Shown: one piece after another, positions 12,665-24,338 of the stretch | How positions within the stretch are numbered: position 1 is the first letter of the stretch | How the letters are laid out: the number at the start of each line of letters is the position of its first letter | Source: Schoenoplectus triqueter | Taxonomy: Eukaryota; Streptophyta; Magnoliopsida; Poales; Cyperaceae | Assembly: GCA_964058805.1 (NCBI GenBank) | Contig: CAXKVV010002162.1 | Span: forward strand, 1 to 51,795 | Length of the DNA stretch: 51,795 nucleotides | Direction of reading: 5' to 3' | Notes under the pieces: model-generated | The model's input: only the letters and a program-made list of their open reading frames with translations | Database searches by the model: none | What the model was told of the DNA's origin: nothing | Made by a program: the position numbers and the translations under genes

Positions 12665-13108
12665 TATATATATACTTGGACTATTGTATATATACTTGGA
12701 CTATTGTGAAAATATTTGTATTTCGAGCTCAAGTGCATACGACTCAAATTTTATCGCAACACGTCCAAAAATCAAAATCATCATTCTCATTAAATTCTTC
12801 ATATCAAAATATTAGGGAATACAAAAATTAAGGTTATTTTGAGTTTTCGAAGTATTTGTTTTGGATTTTTGAAAATCGGCAACAATAATTTAATATTTTA
12901 TTATTATTATAGTGCTGTTTTTCAAAAATCCAAAATAAATACTTAAAAAATTTGAAATACACCAAATTTTTTATCCTCAATATTTTGATATGAAAAATTT
13001 AATGAGAATGATAATTTTGAATTTCAGATGTATTACGATAAAATTTGAATTGTATGTACTTAGACTCAAAATACAAACGTTTTCACAATTTTCTAACTAT
13101 ATATATTA
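12665..13108. mobile_element. Hairpin MITE A, bordered by (TA)n, intron 11
   Basis: The left arm from 12665 and the right arm ending near 13108 are reverse complements over most of their length, joined by a short AT spacer near 12885-12915. Shared words include CATTCTCATTAAATT and TATCAAAATATT. The outer ends run into TATATATA. Related to copies B, C and E in the same gene. No coding frame. Confidence 0.75.
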
Positions 13109-14680
13109 TGGTAAGTAGGTAAGTACTCACTTTAATTTTTTTTGAAACAAAAAAAAAAACAGAGTTACAGAGATATAAACATCCGACCTTCAGAAGATAA
13201 TCCAAATACATGACCACTGGACCAACCATGCGCATATTTGTTTGTAATTTGGTGTCGATTTAAGACCAGTGCCATGTATAATAAATTTATGTTCTAATTA
13301 CAATATGCTCAATTAGTTAAAAAAAAAAACCTCGTAAGTGATCAAAAAGACTGCCTCGAGGAATGTACTCATAGACAACTACAAGGTCATCTTCATTCTT
13401 GCAATACCCAATAAGCGTTACCAGGTTTTTGTGGTGCACTAGTGATAAGCGTGTGACCTGTAAATCATTTTAGCAATAAATACAGCATGAATTATACCAT
13501 ATATTTCGCTGGTGACTATAATGACAATCATTTCATGCCATTGCCAGCCGTTCAGTATCCATTAATCAAAATTAATCAATTATAATAATAGATGGTACAG
13601 AAAATATGCAATAAGAGCATTGTGATATGAGATCCTCCCGATATGCAACAATGTGGAAAGTGCACTAATCAAATAAGAATTTGTACTATATTGTTACCTC
13701 AGCAAGAAATTGTTTGCTTCCTTCACCTGATTCAGGAGAGCAAACTTTCACTACAACCTCAATTTGACTTTTGAGATGACCATGGTAAGCCATCCCAAAT
13801 CCTCCTCTATCAATTTTGCGTGAGAAGTTATTAGTTATGTCCTTGAGCTCTTGATAGGTGAATCTCTTGGTATCACTATGCACTTGAATCTCAAAATTCT
13901 TCTCTAGAATTCCTTTATTCAGTATGACAAACGCAAGCAGAGAAATTGTCTTATTAATTAAGAATTTTATTACAAGGACTTATTGCTATGGGTTAAACCG
14001 AAATTGGTGAAATGGTTTGGTCTCATCTTGGTTGAGAAACTGTACTGGAAACGGCTTTTGCTGATGGTTATGGCCAAACAACGTTGCAATAGGCAACTTC
14101 CTTTCCTCTTTCATAACGCAAAGATTTAATTTGAAAGAACTTTAAAATAGATGAATTACGATTGAAAAACAAGGATTTTTGCAACAAGCCACAATTCATC
14201 TTGTTCATAACTTATGACCAGAAATTTAAGCAATAAATCTAAATCATTTATCTTGTTGTACAAATTAAGGCTATATATATATATAAATATGTTCACAAGG
14301 AAAAATGATAACAGATGACGACACCAAGTTAAATACCTCTTATAGTTCTTGCTGTTCTTCTATACAATATCGGAAGTAAAAGCATAGCCATAATACCAAG
14401 TACAATTGCAACGGCTGCAACAATTATTGCAACGATGACTGTACTTGAGCTGTTTTTCTTTTTGCCCTCACAATTGGAGCAAGAGTCAATCCTACCACGT
14501 TATAATATAATATATAACAGATTACATTCATCAATCGTACTTAGTCAAGAAAAATCAACTCCAAGCCGTAAAATTTTCCAACTATTCAACGGGTAAGTGT
14601 TTTTCCCAAACATTTTAGTGTTCAATTTTTGTCAATAAATACATTTTTGGGAAAGTAAATTTGCGCTAGAATGAAAAGTT

Positions 14681-15097
14681 GAATATATATATATATAATA
14701 AAAATACCGTGAGTTTAACTCAAAAAGTACATCAAATTATCTTCAAATTTTAATTTAACATCCTCATTAAATTATTTATATGAAAATCTCGTGGGATGTA
14801 AAAATTTGGAGTGTTTTGAGCTTTTTAAGTCATATTTTTTAATTTTTTAAAATGATATTCAAGTATTAAATATATTATTATTATTATTATTAGAACTGAT
14901 TTTAAAAAATTAAAAATCATGACTTAAAAAACTCAAAACACTTCAAATTTTTGCATCCCATAAGATTTTCATATGAAGAATTTAATGAGAATGATAAATT
15001 AAAATTTAGAGATAATTTGATATATTTTTTGAGTTAAACTTATGGAAGGCCTCCGTGAGCTTAAGCTTATGGTATCTTTACTATATATATATATATA
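14681..15097. mobile_element. Hairpin MITE B, bordered by (TA)n, intron 7
   Basis: The arms are reverse complements (GTGAGTTTAACTCAAAAA on the left, TTTTTTGAGTTAAACTTATGG on the right is split here as TTTTTTGAGTTAAAC plus TTATGG). (ATT)n-like sequence lies near the centre at 14870-14890. Both ends abut (TA)n runs at 14681-14697 and 15081-15097. It shares CTCATTAAATT and the ATTTGATATA-type arm words with copy C. Confidence 0.75.
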
Positions 15098-15250
15098 GAG
15101 GGACAGAGAGAGTTACATTATTTTGAAAATGTTTGTATTCTGGCCAATATACAAACTCATCAAGAAGTATATTTTATTATTCTAAAATTTTAATTTATGA
15201 TACTCAATAAATTCTTCATATAAAAAATCTTATGGGATACACATCAGCAC
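15098..15250. mobile_element. Half of a hairpin MITE, cut off by copy C
   Basis: This stretch reads like one arm of the same MITE family (TTTTGAAAATGTTTGTATTC, then AATAAATTCTTCATAT and ATCTTATGGGATACA). No matching second arm follows, because copy C begins directly at the (TA)n run at 15252. It therefore looks like a deleted or recombined older copy. Confidence 0.55.
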
Positions 15251-15251
15251 A

Positions 15252-15642
15252 ATATATATATATATATAGAGAGAGAGTAAAACTAATATACTCTTAGGAG
15301 TACAGAGCCCCTTCGTGATTCTAGCTCAAAAAATATATCAAATGATCTTCAAATTTTGATTTATTACTCTCATGAAATTCTTCATATTGAAATCTTATAG
15401 GGTACAAAAATTTGGGGGGTTTTGAGTTTTCTAAGTCACTCTTTTCAATTTTTGAAAATCAACTCTAAAAATAATAATAAAATATTCAATATTTATATAT
15501 TATTTTCAAAAATTAAAAAGAGTGACTTAGAAAACTCGAAACACGACAAATTTCATTTGATATACGTTTTTAGTTAGGATCACGGAGGGGCTCCGTGCTC
15601 CTAGGAGCACGCTAGTCTTACTCTCTCTCTCTATATATATAG
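15252..15642. mobile_element. Hairpin MITE C, bordered by (TA)n and (GA)n, intron 7
   Basis: The left arm starts with a (TA)n run, then GAGAGAGAGTAAAACTA; the right arm ends with TAGTCTTACTCTCTCTCTC and a further (TA)n run. Internal arms share AGTCACTCTTTT on the left and its complement on the right. The arm pair CTCTTAGGAG and CTCCTAGGAG near the ends marks it as a palindromic element of the A/B/E family. It is non-coding. Confidence 0.75.
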
Positions 15643-15644
15643 AG

Positions 15645-16027
15645 TTATGCTACGGTTAGCCGCGAAGTACAAAATATTTTTGTACTTCACGTCGTATCTC
15701 TCATTTTTAAATTCAAAACACCAATCTGACCGTTAAAAGTGTATCCATATTGAAATATGTAAGGAGACCTAATTTTATATTTTTTAGAAACTTTTTTTTC
15801 TATTTTTTGATGATTAGAAAATTATTCTTATTAAAAATTCTAAACTCAATGCATTTTCAACCCCTCAAAAGAAATAGAATTTTTTTTAAAATATAAAATT
15901 TAATCTCTAAATATATTTTAATATGGAGAATATTTTTAACAGTCGGATCAATATTTTGAATTCGGAAATGGGAGATACGACGTGAAGTACAAAAATATTT
16001 TGTACTTCATGACTAACCGTAGCATAA
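15645..16027. mobile_element. Hairpin MITE D, a different family (TTATGCTACGGTTAG ends)
   Basis: It has terminal inverted repeats TTATGCTACGGTTAG at 15645-15659 and the complement CTAACCGTAGCATAA at 16013-16027. The arms continue inward as GAAGTACAAAATATTTTTG with complements. The ends are sharp and fully palindromic, unlike its (TA)n-bordered neighbours, so it is a separate MITE family. At 383 bp it codes for nothing. Confidence 0.85.
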
Positions 16028-16029
16028 TA

Positions 16030-16405
16030 TATATATATAGATGTTCGAAGTACACACAACTAAAATTTTATCTTAACATGCCAGTAATCCAAATTTACAT
16101 TCTCATTAAATTTTAAATATTGGGGATATAAAAATTTGTGGTGTTTAGAGTTTTTCATGTACTTATTTTATATTTTATTTTAAATAATATGCAAATATTA
16201 ATATATTAGTATTATTTTAGAGCTGATTTTTTAAAATCCAAAATAAATACAAAAAAACTCAAAATACCCAGAATTTTGTATCCTCAATTTTTTTTATGTG
16301 AAGAATTTAATGAGGAGAATAAATTTCAATTTTGGACATGTTCCTATAGATTTGAGGCACATGCATTTCGATCCATAATACAAATATTTTATATTAGTTA
16401 TATAC
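16030..16405. mobile_element. Hairpin MITE E, intron 7, more diverged
   Basis: It starts in a (TA)n run (16026-16039). Its left arm (ACATTCTCATTAAATTTT) pairs with AATTTAATGAGGAGAATAAA on the right. The outermost arms match only in part, so this copy is older than B or C. Same family as A, B and C by shared arm words. Confidence 0.65.
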
Positions 16406-17753
16406 AGAACGTTGGAAGATATAGAAGAGAGAGCATACAACAAGATAATTAGGCCAGAATTGTTCCTTCTGATAAGAGAATCAGGGACTTTTCTATTCAT
16501 ATGATTGCCCAACAAATTTCTGAAAGCAAAAAAAAAAAATCTAGTTAACATTATGTACATGTGTTGGTTATTATTATTACTACTATTTTTTAATTAATGA
16601 TATATGTTCAGGAAGTGTATTGATACTACTTACAATACTTGAAGAGTTGTCAATGTTGTCAACCAATCAGGGATATCTCCGCTCAAATTGTTATGGGATA
16701 AGTCCCTGCACAAATAAGAATACAAAGAAATAAAAAAAAACTGTTGTCTATATTATTTCATATATTTCATGATCAATGTATGTTTTAAGCTCATTGTACA
16801 AGTTAATTCATATTTTTCATTTTTCTGAGGAAATAATACTTTAAACAATATTTATAAAGGATCCTCTATTTGAATTTCAAACTTGTGACCATCCATATAA
16901 ATGATATTGTCTTCATAACTAAACCAAAGATTGATTTTCATGCAATTTAATCACATGATATTTATAGTACTATTTGTTTTTATATACCGCTAGAAATTGA
17001 TGAACTTTCTATATATTAAGCTAAAAGTATAATTAATTATATTCAAAATTTACTGAGAATATTCCCGAACTTACAGATATACTATTTTCTGTAGTTGAGC
17101 AAAGGATTTAGATATCTGTCCACTTAATCCAAAACCGGACAAATTTCTGCAAAAAAAAAATTAAATGTATTGACCATTTCTGTTTATGTCATTTGATAAA
17201 TTCAATGAAGATGATAATTAATAGGCTCTTCGAAAACAAGATAAAAAGTAGAAAACGGAGGAGGTAAAGATTAGATATTTTAAACATAACTCACAATGAA
17301 GTAATCTGAGGTGGAATTTTGCTGCAACTCACACCATTCCAAGATACATTTGTTGGTGAACATGGATCGCCATTCCAATTTTTTACAATTTGATACTCGT
17401 CCTTTATAGCCATGATGGCAGTAACTGGTTGTGCCATACAAAAGGACAAATTAAGGAAAAAGAATAAATTCAAATATTATTTCTCTAGGATCACTGTGCA
17501 TCAAATGCCCTTAGGACTATAGCAAATTATGAACACACGTGTGTTCTAAGAACTCTTTAATTAATTTTAAAGAATTTTTGGAGCTAGCTCAAATACTAAT
17601 AATTCTTGTTTCCCTATGAGAAATTGCAGGCTCGCAGCACATAAAAAGAAATAAATTCTTGGGCCATTGAGAGCCTTAGTAAAAAAAAATCAATATAACT
17701 TTCTACTGATTGCAAAAGTTGACTGTATTTTCTAGTTGCTTTGTATTTGCTGT

Positions 17754-18214
17754 TGTTGAAAGATAAACTTAATTTTAGTATTAAAGTTAAATAAATTAGG
17801 AAATAAAAGGAGACTCTTTGGGTTCAGCACTTTGGCAGAATTTTAAGACTGATTAATGACAGCATTTGAATGGGCAAATGGACGTGGAATTTAGTGTATG
17901 ACCTATGGATGAAAAACTCTTGAAGTCTATTTTTCAATGGTTCAAATTCCAAGTCGTTTGGAGTTCCCTAAAGAGAGTTATGATGATTTTAGTAAAAGTG
18001 TGTCAGCTGAAAGGGTGCTGTTTAGAATTCTGTTTTATTATATGTTTTTATTACGAATTTCTAGAGTCTTCTCAGATGTTTAGGCTATATAAAGAGTTAT
18101 ATTCTGTTATTTTGTAAGCAAGAAAGTTATAAAAGTCAATAGAAAGTATTTGCTTATTTTTATCCACATTTCCCTTATCTTTTCTTATTTATCTACCAAC
18201 CTCTAATTCTATCA
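17754..18214 (+). repeat. 5' LTR of the non-autonomous element
   Basis: 461 bp, TG...CA ends, TATA-like CTATATAAAG about 120 bp before the end. It holds a short duplicated TTTTATTA patch that the 3' LTR lacks. Confidence 0.93.
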
Positions 18215-19077
18215 AATTGGTATCAGAGCCAGGTTCAGTCGATCAAGAGAGACCTGTCATGGCGAAGAAAAAGAAAAAGAAAAAGAAAAAAAAGAGAGAT
18301 GTCGAAAAAATATGGTGAGTCTCGATGTTTGTTTTAAAAAAAGTTAAGTGTTAAGAGTGTTCTCTGAGTCTGTTTTAGTATAGAGTTTTTCAGTGTTGTT
18401 AGGAGCATTGAAAATAACAAAAACAAAAAATGAGTGAAAAAAAATTGAATCCCCTTATTTGTTTTTTTTTTGTGAGAAAAGAAAAGTGTCGAAATAATGA
18501 AAAAAAATATCATGTGTTGATCTTTTGTTAAAAAAAAGAGAAAAAAGAAAAGAGTATTTTTTTTTCGTGAAGATAATTTTAGAGGTATTGAAAGAGAGAA
18601 AAAAAAAAGAAAAAAAATTTGTCAATGATGAGAGCTATGTATCAAGCAGCGAATGTTACAAAAGCGTGGTGAAGTTTTTGCCAGTGGTCTTCGAAGAATC
18701 GGTGAGTGAAGCCGACATGAGCAATGACTCATGATAGCTTGTGCAATGAGTGTCAGGATAAGAGAACTAGCAACATTATGAGATGTTTTGCTGAAAGTGT
18801 GCGAAGATCATGAGAAGATGTGGTGTGGAGCCACATGAAAAAATGCGGTGTGGAGCCGCGGTGTGGGTGTGAATCTCACATATACATGACCTGAAGTGTC
18901 AGGTAAATTGGATGGCATATGAGATGAAACCACGATTGATTTTTTGAATTTCCTAGATCAATGAATCGAGAAGAAGCCGTCAATGGATGGCGTCGCTATT
19001 CACTGCGAGTTATGAAGAAGTGCAATGATGATTGGCATGACGGATGGTAGAAGCAAATTAAGTTTATGGGGGAGTTT

Positions 19078-19526
19078 TGTTGAAAGATAAACTTAATTTT
19101 AGTATTAAAGTTAAATAAATTAGGAAGTAAAGGGAGACTCTTTGGCTTCAGCACTTTGGCAGAATTTTAAGGCTGATTAATAATAGCATTTGAAGAAGCA
19201 AATGGACGTGGAATTTAGTGTATGACCTATGGATGGAAAGCTCTTGAAGTCTAGTTTTCAATGGTTCAAATTTCAAGTCGTTTGGAGTTCCCTAAATAGA
19301 GTTATGACGATTTTAGTGAAAGAGTATCAGCTGAAAGGGTGCTGTTTAGAATTCTGTTTTTATTACGAATTTCTAGAGTCTTCTCAGATGTTTAGGCTAT
19401 ATAAAGAGTTATATTCTGTTATTTTGTAAACAAAAAAGTTATAAAAGTCAATAGAAAATATTTGCTTATTTTTATCTACATTTCTCTTATCTTATTTTAT
19501 TTATCTACCAATCTCTAATTCTATCA
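19078..19526 (+). repeat. 3' LTR of the non-autonomous element
   Basis: 449 bp, directly after the polypurine tract. Its ends are identical to those of the 5' LTR; its TSD copy GCTGT follows at 19527-19531. Confidence 0.93.
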
Positions 19527-22115
19527 GCTGTGTGTCACGTATCTAAACCAACTAAATGGTAATAATCGGAACAAGTAAATTTCAATTTTCAAAATGTAAA
19601 AACAGGCAAGCGAGCATTAAGTACCAATCATAATAATAGTCAGCACAGCCGGCCAGTTGTATTTTATTTTTTAACTACTGCTCCTCCAAAAATATAACAG
19701 AAAGGTTATTTCTACAACCAAAAGAAAGGACTTCTTACCATCATCGGCACTAGTCAATAGACTAGTTTCCATAGACATCTCCCAATAGACTTCCAGTCCA
19801 TTAAGAATTGGAGGTAGAGTGGAGTTGCTCAGTTGTACTAGCGAAAGCACATTGTACTGATTTTGGAATACGAGCGTCGAGGAGAAATACTCCCGCCAGT
19901 ATCTTGCCTCGAGGTATCGAGGGGTTACAATATCATATGAAAATATGATAGAATTTAGAGATATATTAAACTGTCTTGATTGGTTTATAGATAGTTTTTC
20001 CAACTCGACCGTATAAACATTGACATAATAATATTGGAAGTTCTCATAGTTGGAGGCAGTGTCATAAAAAACTACATTCAAATTCGGGGATGAGATTGGA
20101 GTAAGTGCTGTTTGTAGAACAGAATCAGGAGCCACATATGTGTTCCTATAGACTTGATTGATGCTTTCATTTGTTTTGATACTCGTTAAGGCAGTAGCAT
20201 CATATTGGTACCAAGACCAAAGCCGATCATAGCGGTCATCAGGATACCTGCAGAAAGAGCTTAAATTAGACCATATTACATCCTGTGGCTGGAAGCACTA
20301 ACTACTGAATTATTTGCATGCATAATAAACACAGTTATAGAAAGTAGGAAATAAATATCACGATGAAAAATAATATTAGTATTAATTCCTTCGTATTAGG
20401 TAGGGTGATAATTTTGAACAAAACTAATCAGAAATCTAATTTGATAGTAGTTAAATTTATAGAGAAAATTATCTGGCCGTCCACTATTTATGTAGATAGA
20501 GTATAATTGAAGAGTATTTTAAAATCATTTATTTGGATGAGCAATTCACCTGATTGCGGCATCCTGTGTTGGTCCACAGTTAAGCCGGAACAAACTTGCA
20601 TAGGATGTATCATGGTAAGGATAAGGATCAAAATCGGTTTTCAGAGGTCTCAACTCTAAAGCAGATATAAAAGGAGTCCCCTCCTTAATATCTACAAGAC
20701 ACAACCACATGAAATCACTTGCAGTTTGTGTAACAATCTCATAAGAATATTCCTTTGAAGCATCGGTGATGTTAACCCTCCTCCAGAAACTGATGTTTAG
20801 GTAAAGATCAAATTGAATTTGTGTCGTTTGTTGTCCATCATAATTTCCGTACAGAAATGTAGTTCGCAAAAGATAAGCTGTGCCTTTAGTAAGGTTCCAT
20901 ACTGTGTAACAATTTCGAGTTTCATTATTGGGAAAGCTTCTGAGGGTTGATGATTGCTTGGACGGACTTGTGTAACTTTTGGAGATGTTGTAATTTATTC
21001 CCGTATCTATGTATGAATCATCCGAAACATACGGTATACCGGTTTTGCTGTCTGTATAGCTGGTACCACTTGGGGCACCACAATCGATGCTAGTGAAACC
21101 TATAAATAGAAGAGATTAAGGAGACACATCAGTAAAACTATTGCCTAACAAATACATGGGAAAAATATGTTTTGAATACCCAATTCAATCAAGCTATGAA
21201 AAAAGAAAATGGTCAAACAGAGATATCCGTTCATCTTAATTAATCAGCGATGACGTCCTCAACACCAAAAATCACACACGTTAGCATACGCTAATTTATT
21301 GTACCGATATTATACTGAAAATCAGCATAGAGATAACCGCAAGGGAGCATTTTTGGTTTAAAATGATAAGCCTTCTTTTCTTTTTAACATTTTGATTGAT
21401 TGATTTTTTTTTTAGGAAAGTGAGAGAAATACTTCGAAAGTAGTTTTTTTAGCCAATTTATGATATGTGATGCTCTAACATATTATTTTTTTAATTTGGA
21501 TGCATTGAATAAAGACGGAGAGCATTAAAAAAAATTACAAATACGCTAGTAATGATCGATCCATCGATGCTAAAAAGATGATCATATAATGATACAGAAA
21601 AAAGATAACAATAACAACAACACCATAGTGATAACAATGATAGTTATGATGAAGAGTAATTTTTCCCAAGGACACTCAACATGATATGATACGAATTTTT
21701 TTTTTCAGTTGCTGAAATTCTAGTTATTTATTTTGTTGGCACAGAGATTAATTTGTCACTGAAAATTGACAAATTGTGCCAATAAAAAACAGTTCGGACT
21801 TTTCGTTGATGATAAAAGAGTAAAGTATCCCGAAATTCAGGCCTAGAAAAAACTTAGTGACCTTGGGCTAATTAAGGTCTGTACCAAAATTTTCAGCTAT
21901 TGAAAAACTGTTTGGTGGCTTGTTGGGCCTGTATCCTGTCCATTTCTTTTCCTCCAGTAAGTTCTACCCTATCTTGAAACCTAAAGAGGAATGCATGACA
22001 TGAAATAAAATTAAGTGCTCATTTAGCTTTTCTACTTACCTTGTGTACTAGGTTGACCTTCAATCCCAATTATCCAAGTGAATAAGAGAAGTAGAAAACA
22101 CCAGGAACCCATCAT

Positions 22116-24087
22116 TTATGGAAGAAGTCTGTTTTCGAACCTTTTGATTCGATAATGAATGCAAATTAGAGTAGAGTTGGTATATCAGCTCATTAGTTCA
22201 AATAAACTTCAAGAGGAAAATACACGAAGCTTTTTTTGGCTTGTATGGAAGAGAGGAAGTTGCTTTTATAGAAAGGAAAAACCACTAACAAAATGGACAA
22301 AAAAAAGTAAGCATTTTTTACCAAATCGCATACTGTGGTCTCTTGATTATGACTTCATTCAGTTAATTGAAAAAAATAAAATAAACATCACTAAGTTTAT
22401 ACGCAATTTCTCTGTTTTCATAGATATACCATCAAGCGAAGCACACGAGCAGTCAATTTTTAATTATCCACGAGTAATTATTAATGTTAAAATTACTAAA
22501 AAAATCTCTGTTTTGATTCATTTACCATCAAGTGAAGCCCAGAGCCAATTATTTTTTATTCATCCATGACTAATATGAAAAGAATTAAATACTGAGTCTA
22601 GCTTAAAGGGACTTCTTCTTTTTAAACTCAGTAATTAGTATAGAAGAAGATGCTAAAACAAGCGGTTGTGTGTAATAACTTACGGGGAAATTGGTTGTGT
22701 TGTGTGCCAGTTGAAAACTAAAAAATTAGCAAAATGCCACCTCAAACTTTCACCTTTGTGATTTAATGCCACTCCAAAACAAAATTTTAAACTTTTTGCC
22801 CCAAAACCAATTCATTTATTTCTTTCAAAGGGTCCTTTTCTTTTAAAACGTAGCATGCCTGTTCAGATTTGTTGTGGCGTTTTATTATGTTGAGATTGTA
22901 GCGTCGTATTACTTCAAGAGATAAAAAAAACTGCTTGACACTGTCAAATAATATACTGCAAGATGTAAATTAACTTCAAAGCTTGCATATAATTCTGAAA
23001 TAATTCATTGTTTTATAATGTAAGCCATCAAGAAGTTATATTTCAACATATTAGTTTTGTATAAAATAAAAAAAGTTCATTTCACATATGATATGGCATA
23101 ATGAATAGTAAATTATTTATAAATATTTGACAAATTCGTTAACTAATTTTAGTAGGTGCTGAAAAAATAAATATATATGTCTACACAAAAAATGCTGCAG
23201 AACGACGTCGACAGCTAGCCATAATTCACAATTAGAACAGAGATATTATTACAACCAAAAAGTTCCTTCTTTTTTTTTTATTAAAAAAAAAAGCATATCG
23301 GGGGTTGAAATGTCATCGTTCACTTGTCAGCTGTGATGAAGGAAATTTGACTACGGATTAAGAATAACTTGATGCATTCAAGCTGGCAATCGTAATTAAC
23401 ATGGTCTCTGTCTTCGTTCCTAGTTTATGAATTTTCTTTTAAGCAGGAATGGTGATAATGTCAAGTCAAGTTAAATTGGTTCGAGGTTTTAGGTCACCAG
23501 TCTAATCATCTCAAGATTACTAGGTTTGAGGTCATTATTTTTTCTTTGGAAAAAGGTTTGAGGTCATTAAGATCAATGATCACTTATTTTGAGTCTTGAG
23601 TCATTTTATTTAGGTCTTGTCTCGGATATAATTAATTTGGTATTCTGTCTACTTGAGTTTTTTCTCGAATATGTCAAATTTACAGGACATGTAATCGATC
23701 TAGCTTGCACTTTCATTCTATTATGTCAAAACAAAATCTTTAAGAGGGTTAGAGATGGTTAGGATTCATTGGAGAAAAAATAATTTTTATCGTAGTAAAA
23801 TGTACTAATAAAATGAGATGGAGGTCCATTGAAATGGTTATATTGACAATATTAACATAGATTTTTAATAAAATTAAAATATATAACAAATAAAAACTAT
23901 TAATAAACATATATTATATCCTTAGATTTGTGCAGAATCCAAAATTTAGGAAAAGTATCTGCTGCAATAACTCACTAGCAAGAGAACGCGCTCCGCTCTC
24001 ACGACAACAATTGCTTACATTGAGAACTTAATTAATCATTTACATAAAACTTAATTGAGCAAATCCGATAATGAAAGGTGATATATT
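22116..24087. other. Intergenic region upstream of the RLK pseudogene
   Basis: This holds the probable RLK promoter (just right of 22115) and AT-rich DNA without a credible gene. An imperfect tandem duplication of about 90 bp sits at 22407-22580 (CCATCAAGCGAAGC, then CCATCAAGTGAAGC). The word GGTTTGAGGTCATT recurs at 23520-23570. The 136-codon frame at 22159-22569 is carried by the duplicated AT-rich DNA and has no recognisable domain. Confidence 0.6.
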
Positions 24088-24321
24088 TGTGCTGAGATTT
24101 GTGCTAGTTTAATGGGTGTATGGAGGAAGAGAGGAAGAATAAGAGGAGAGAAAAGAGGGGCAGAATTTTTCGTCGGGAGAGATGGTGCCATCCCAATTTT
24201 CCATTTTCTAATATTTATTTGGTCTTTTACAAATTTACGAATTAGACCCTACAAATACAAATAATTACAAACAACAATGGAAATCATAAAAACAAAAGAG
24301 GAATGAGTAGGGACTCCAACA
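24088..24321 (-). repeat. 3' LTR of the Copia element (inner end sure, outer end inferred)
   Basis: On the minus strand the polypurine tract GGGAGGAGGAGTAT (24335-24322) is followed by TGTTGGAGTCCC, a textbook LTR start at 24321. The outer end is placed at about 24088, where the minus strand reads CTCAGCACA. This is a guess, since the 5' LTR is not in the window and no target duplication can be compared. Confidence 0.6.
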
Positions 24322-24338
24322 ATACTCCTCCTCCCGAC

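Larger units (their letters stand above)
17754..19526 (+). mobile_element. Complete non-autonomous LTR retrotransposon in RLK intron 3
   Basis: The 5' LTR is 17754-18214 and the 3' LTR 19078-19526. Both start TGTTGAAAGATAAAC and end TCTAATTCTATCA, and both carry a TATA box (CTATATAAAG). A perfect 5-bp target duplication GCTGT flanks the element (17749-17753 and 19527-19531). The primer site TGGTATCAGAGCC at 18218-18230 matches initiator Met-tRNA, and the polypurine tract ATGGGGGAG at 19066-19074 precedes the 3' LTR. The ~863-bp inside has no gag or pol frame, only Lys-codon-rich A/G tracts and short repeats such as GCGGTGTGGAGCC. The LTRs differ at roughly 6% of sites plus a 12-bp gap by eye, so it is not recent. 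Movement would need proteins from another element, probably a Copia one judging by the primer site. It lies antisense to the RLK gene. Confidence 0.93.
11217..22115 (-). pseudogene. Malectin-LRR receptor-like kinase (LRR-I type) with a decayed kinase domain
   Basis: I read 13 minus-strand exons: 22115-22040, 21099-20550, 20247-19739, 17424-17295, 17146-17075, 16705-16634, 16519-16442, 14491-14337, 13912-13698, 13457-13331, 12511-12443, 12341-12198 and 11640-11217. The order is signal peptide (FLLLLFTWIIG), a malectin-like ectodomain of about 350 residues (GFTSIDCGAPSGTSY near its start), a DEYQIVKNWNGDPC linker, two to three LRRs (LDLSHNNLSGDIP), a transmembrane helix (VIVAIIVAAVAIVLGIMAML) and kinase. 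The first 12 exons join in frame (~732 codons). The kinase is damaged. The Gly loop starts with Asp (IDRGGFG), HRDxKxxN is [11 protein letters not shown] is DLG, and about 13 residues of activation loop before GTPGY are missing. Exon 12 ends in phase 1 (GAT G) while exon 13 needs phase 2 (G TAC CAG), so the join runs into a stop. The usual exon carrying the NPNLC-type end of the LRR region is also absent. Members of this family sense wall or microbial cues at the plasma membrane; this copy is probably a pseudogene or at most a truncated receptor. Confidence 0.8.

Noticed and set aside
22159..22569. 136-codon frame upstream of the receptor gene
   Set aside because: AT-rich, contains a tandem duplication, no domain and no splice support.
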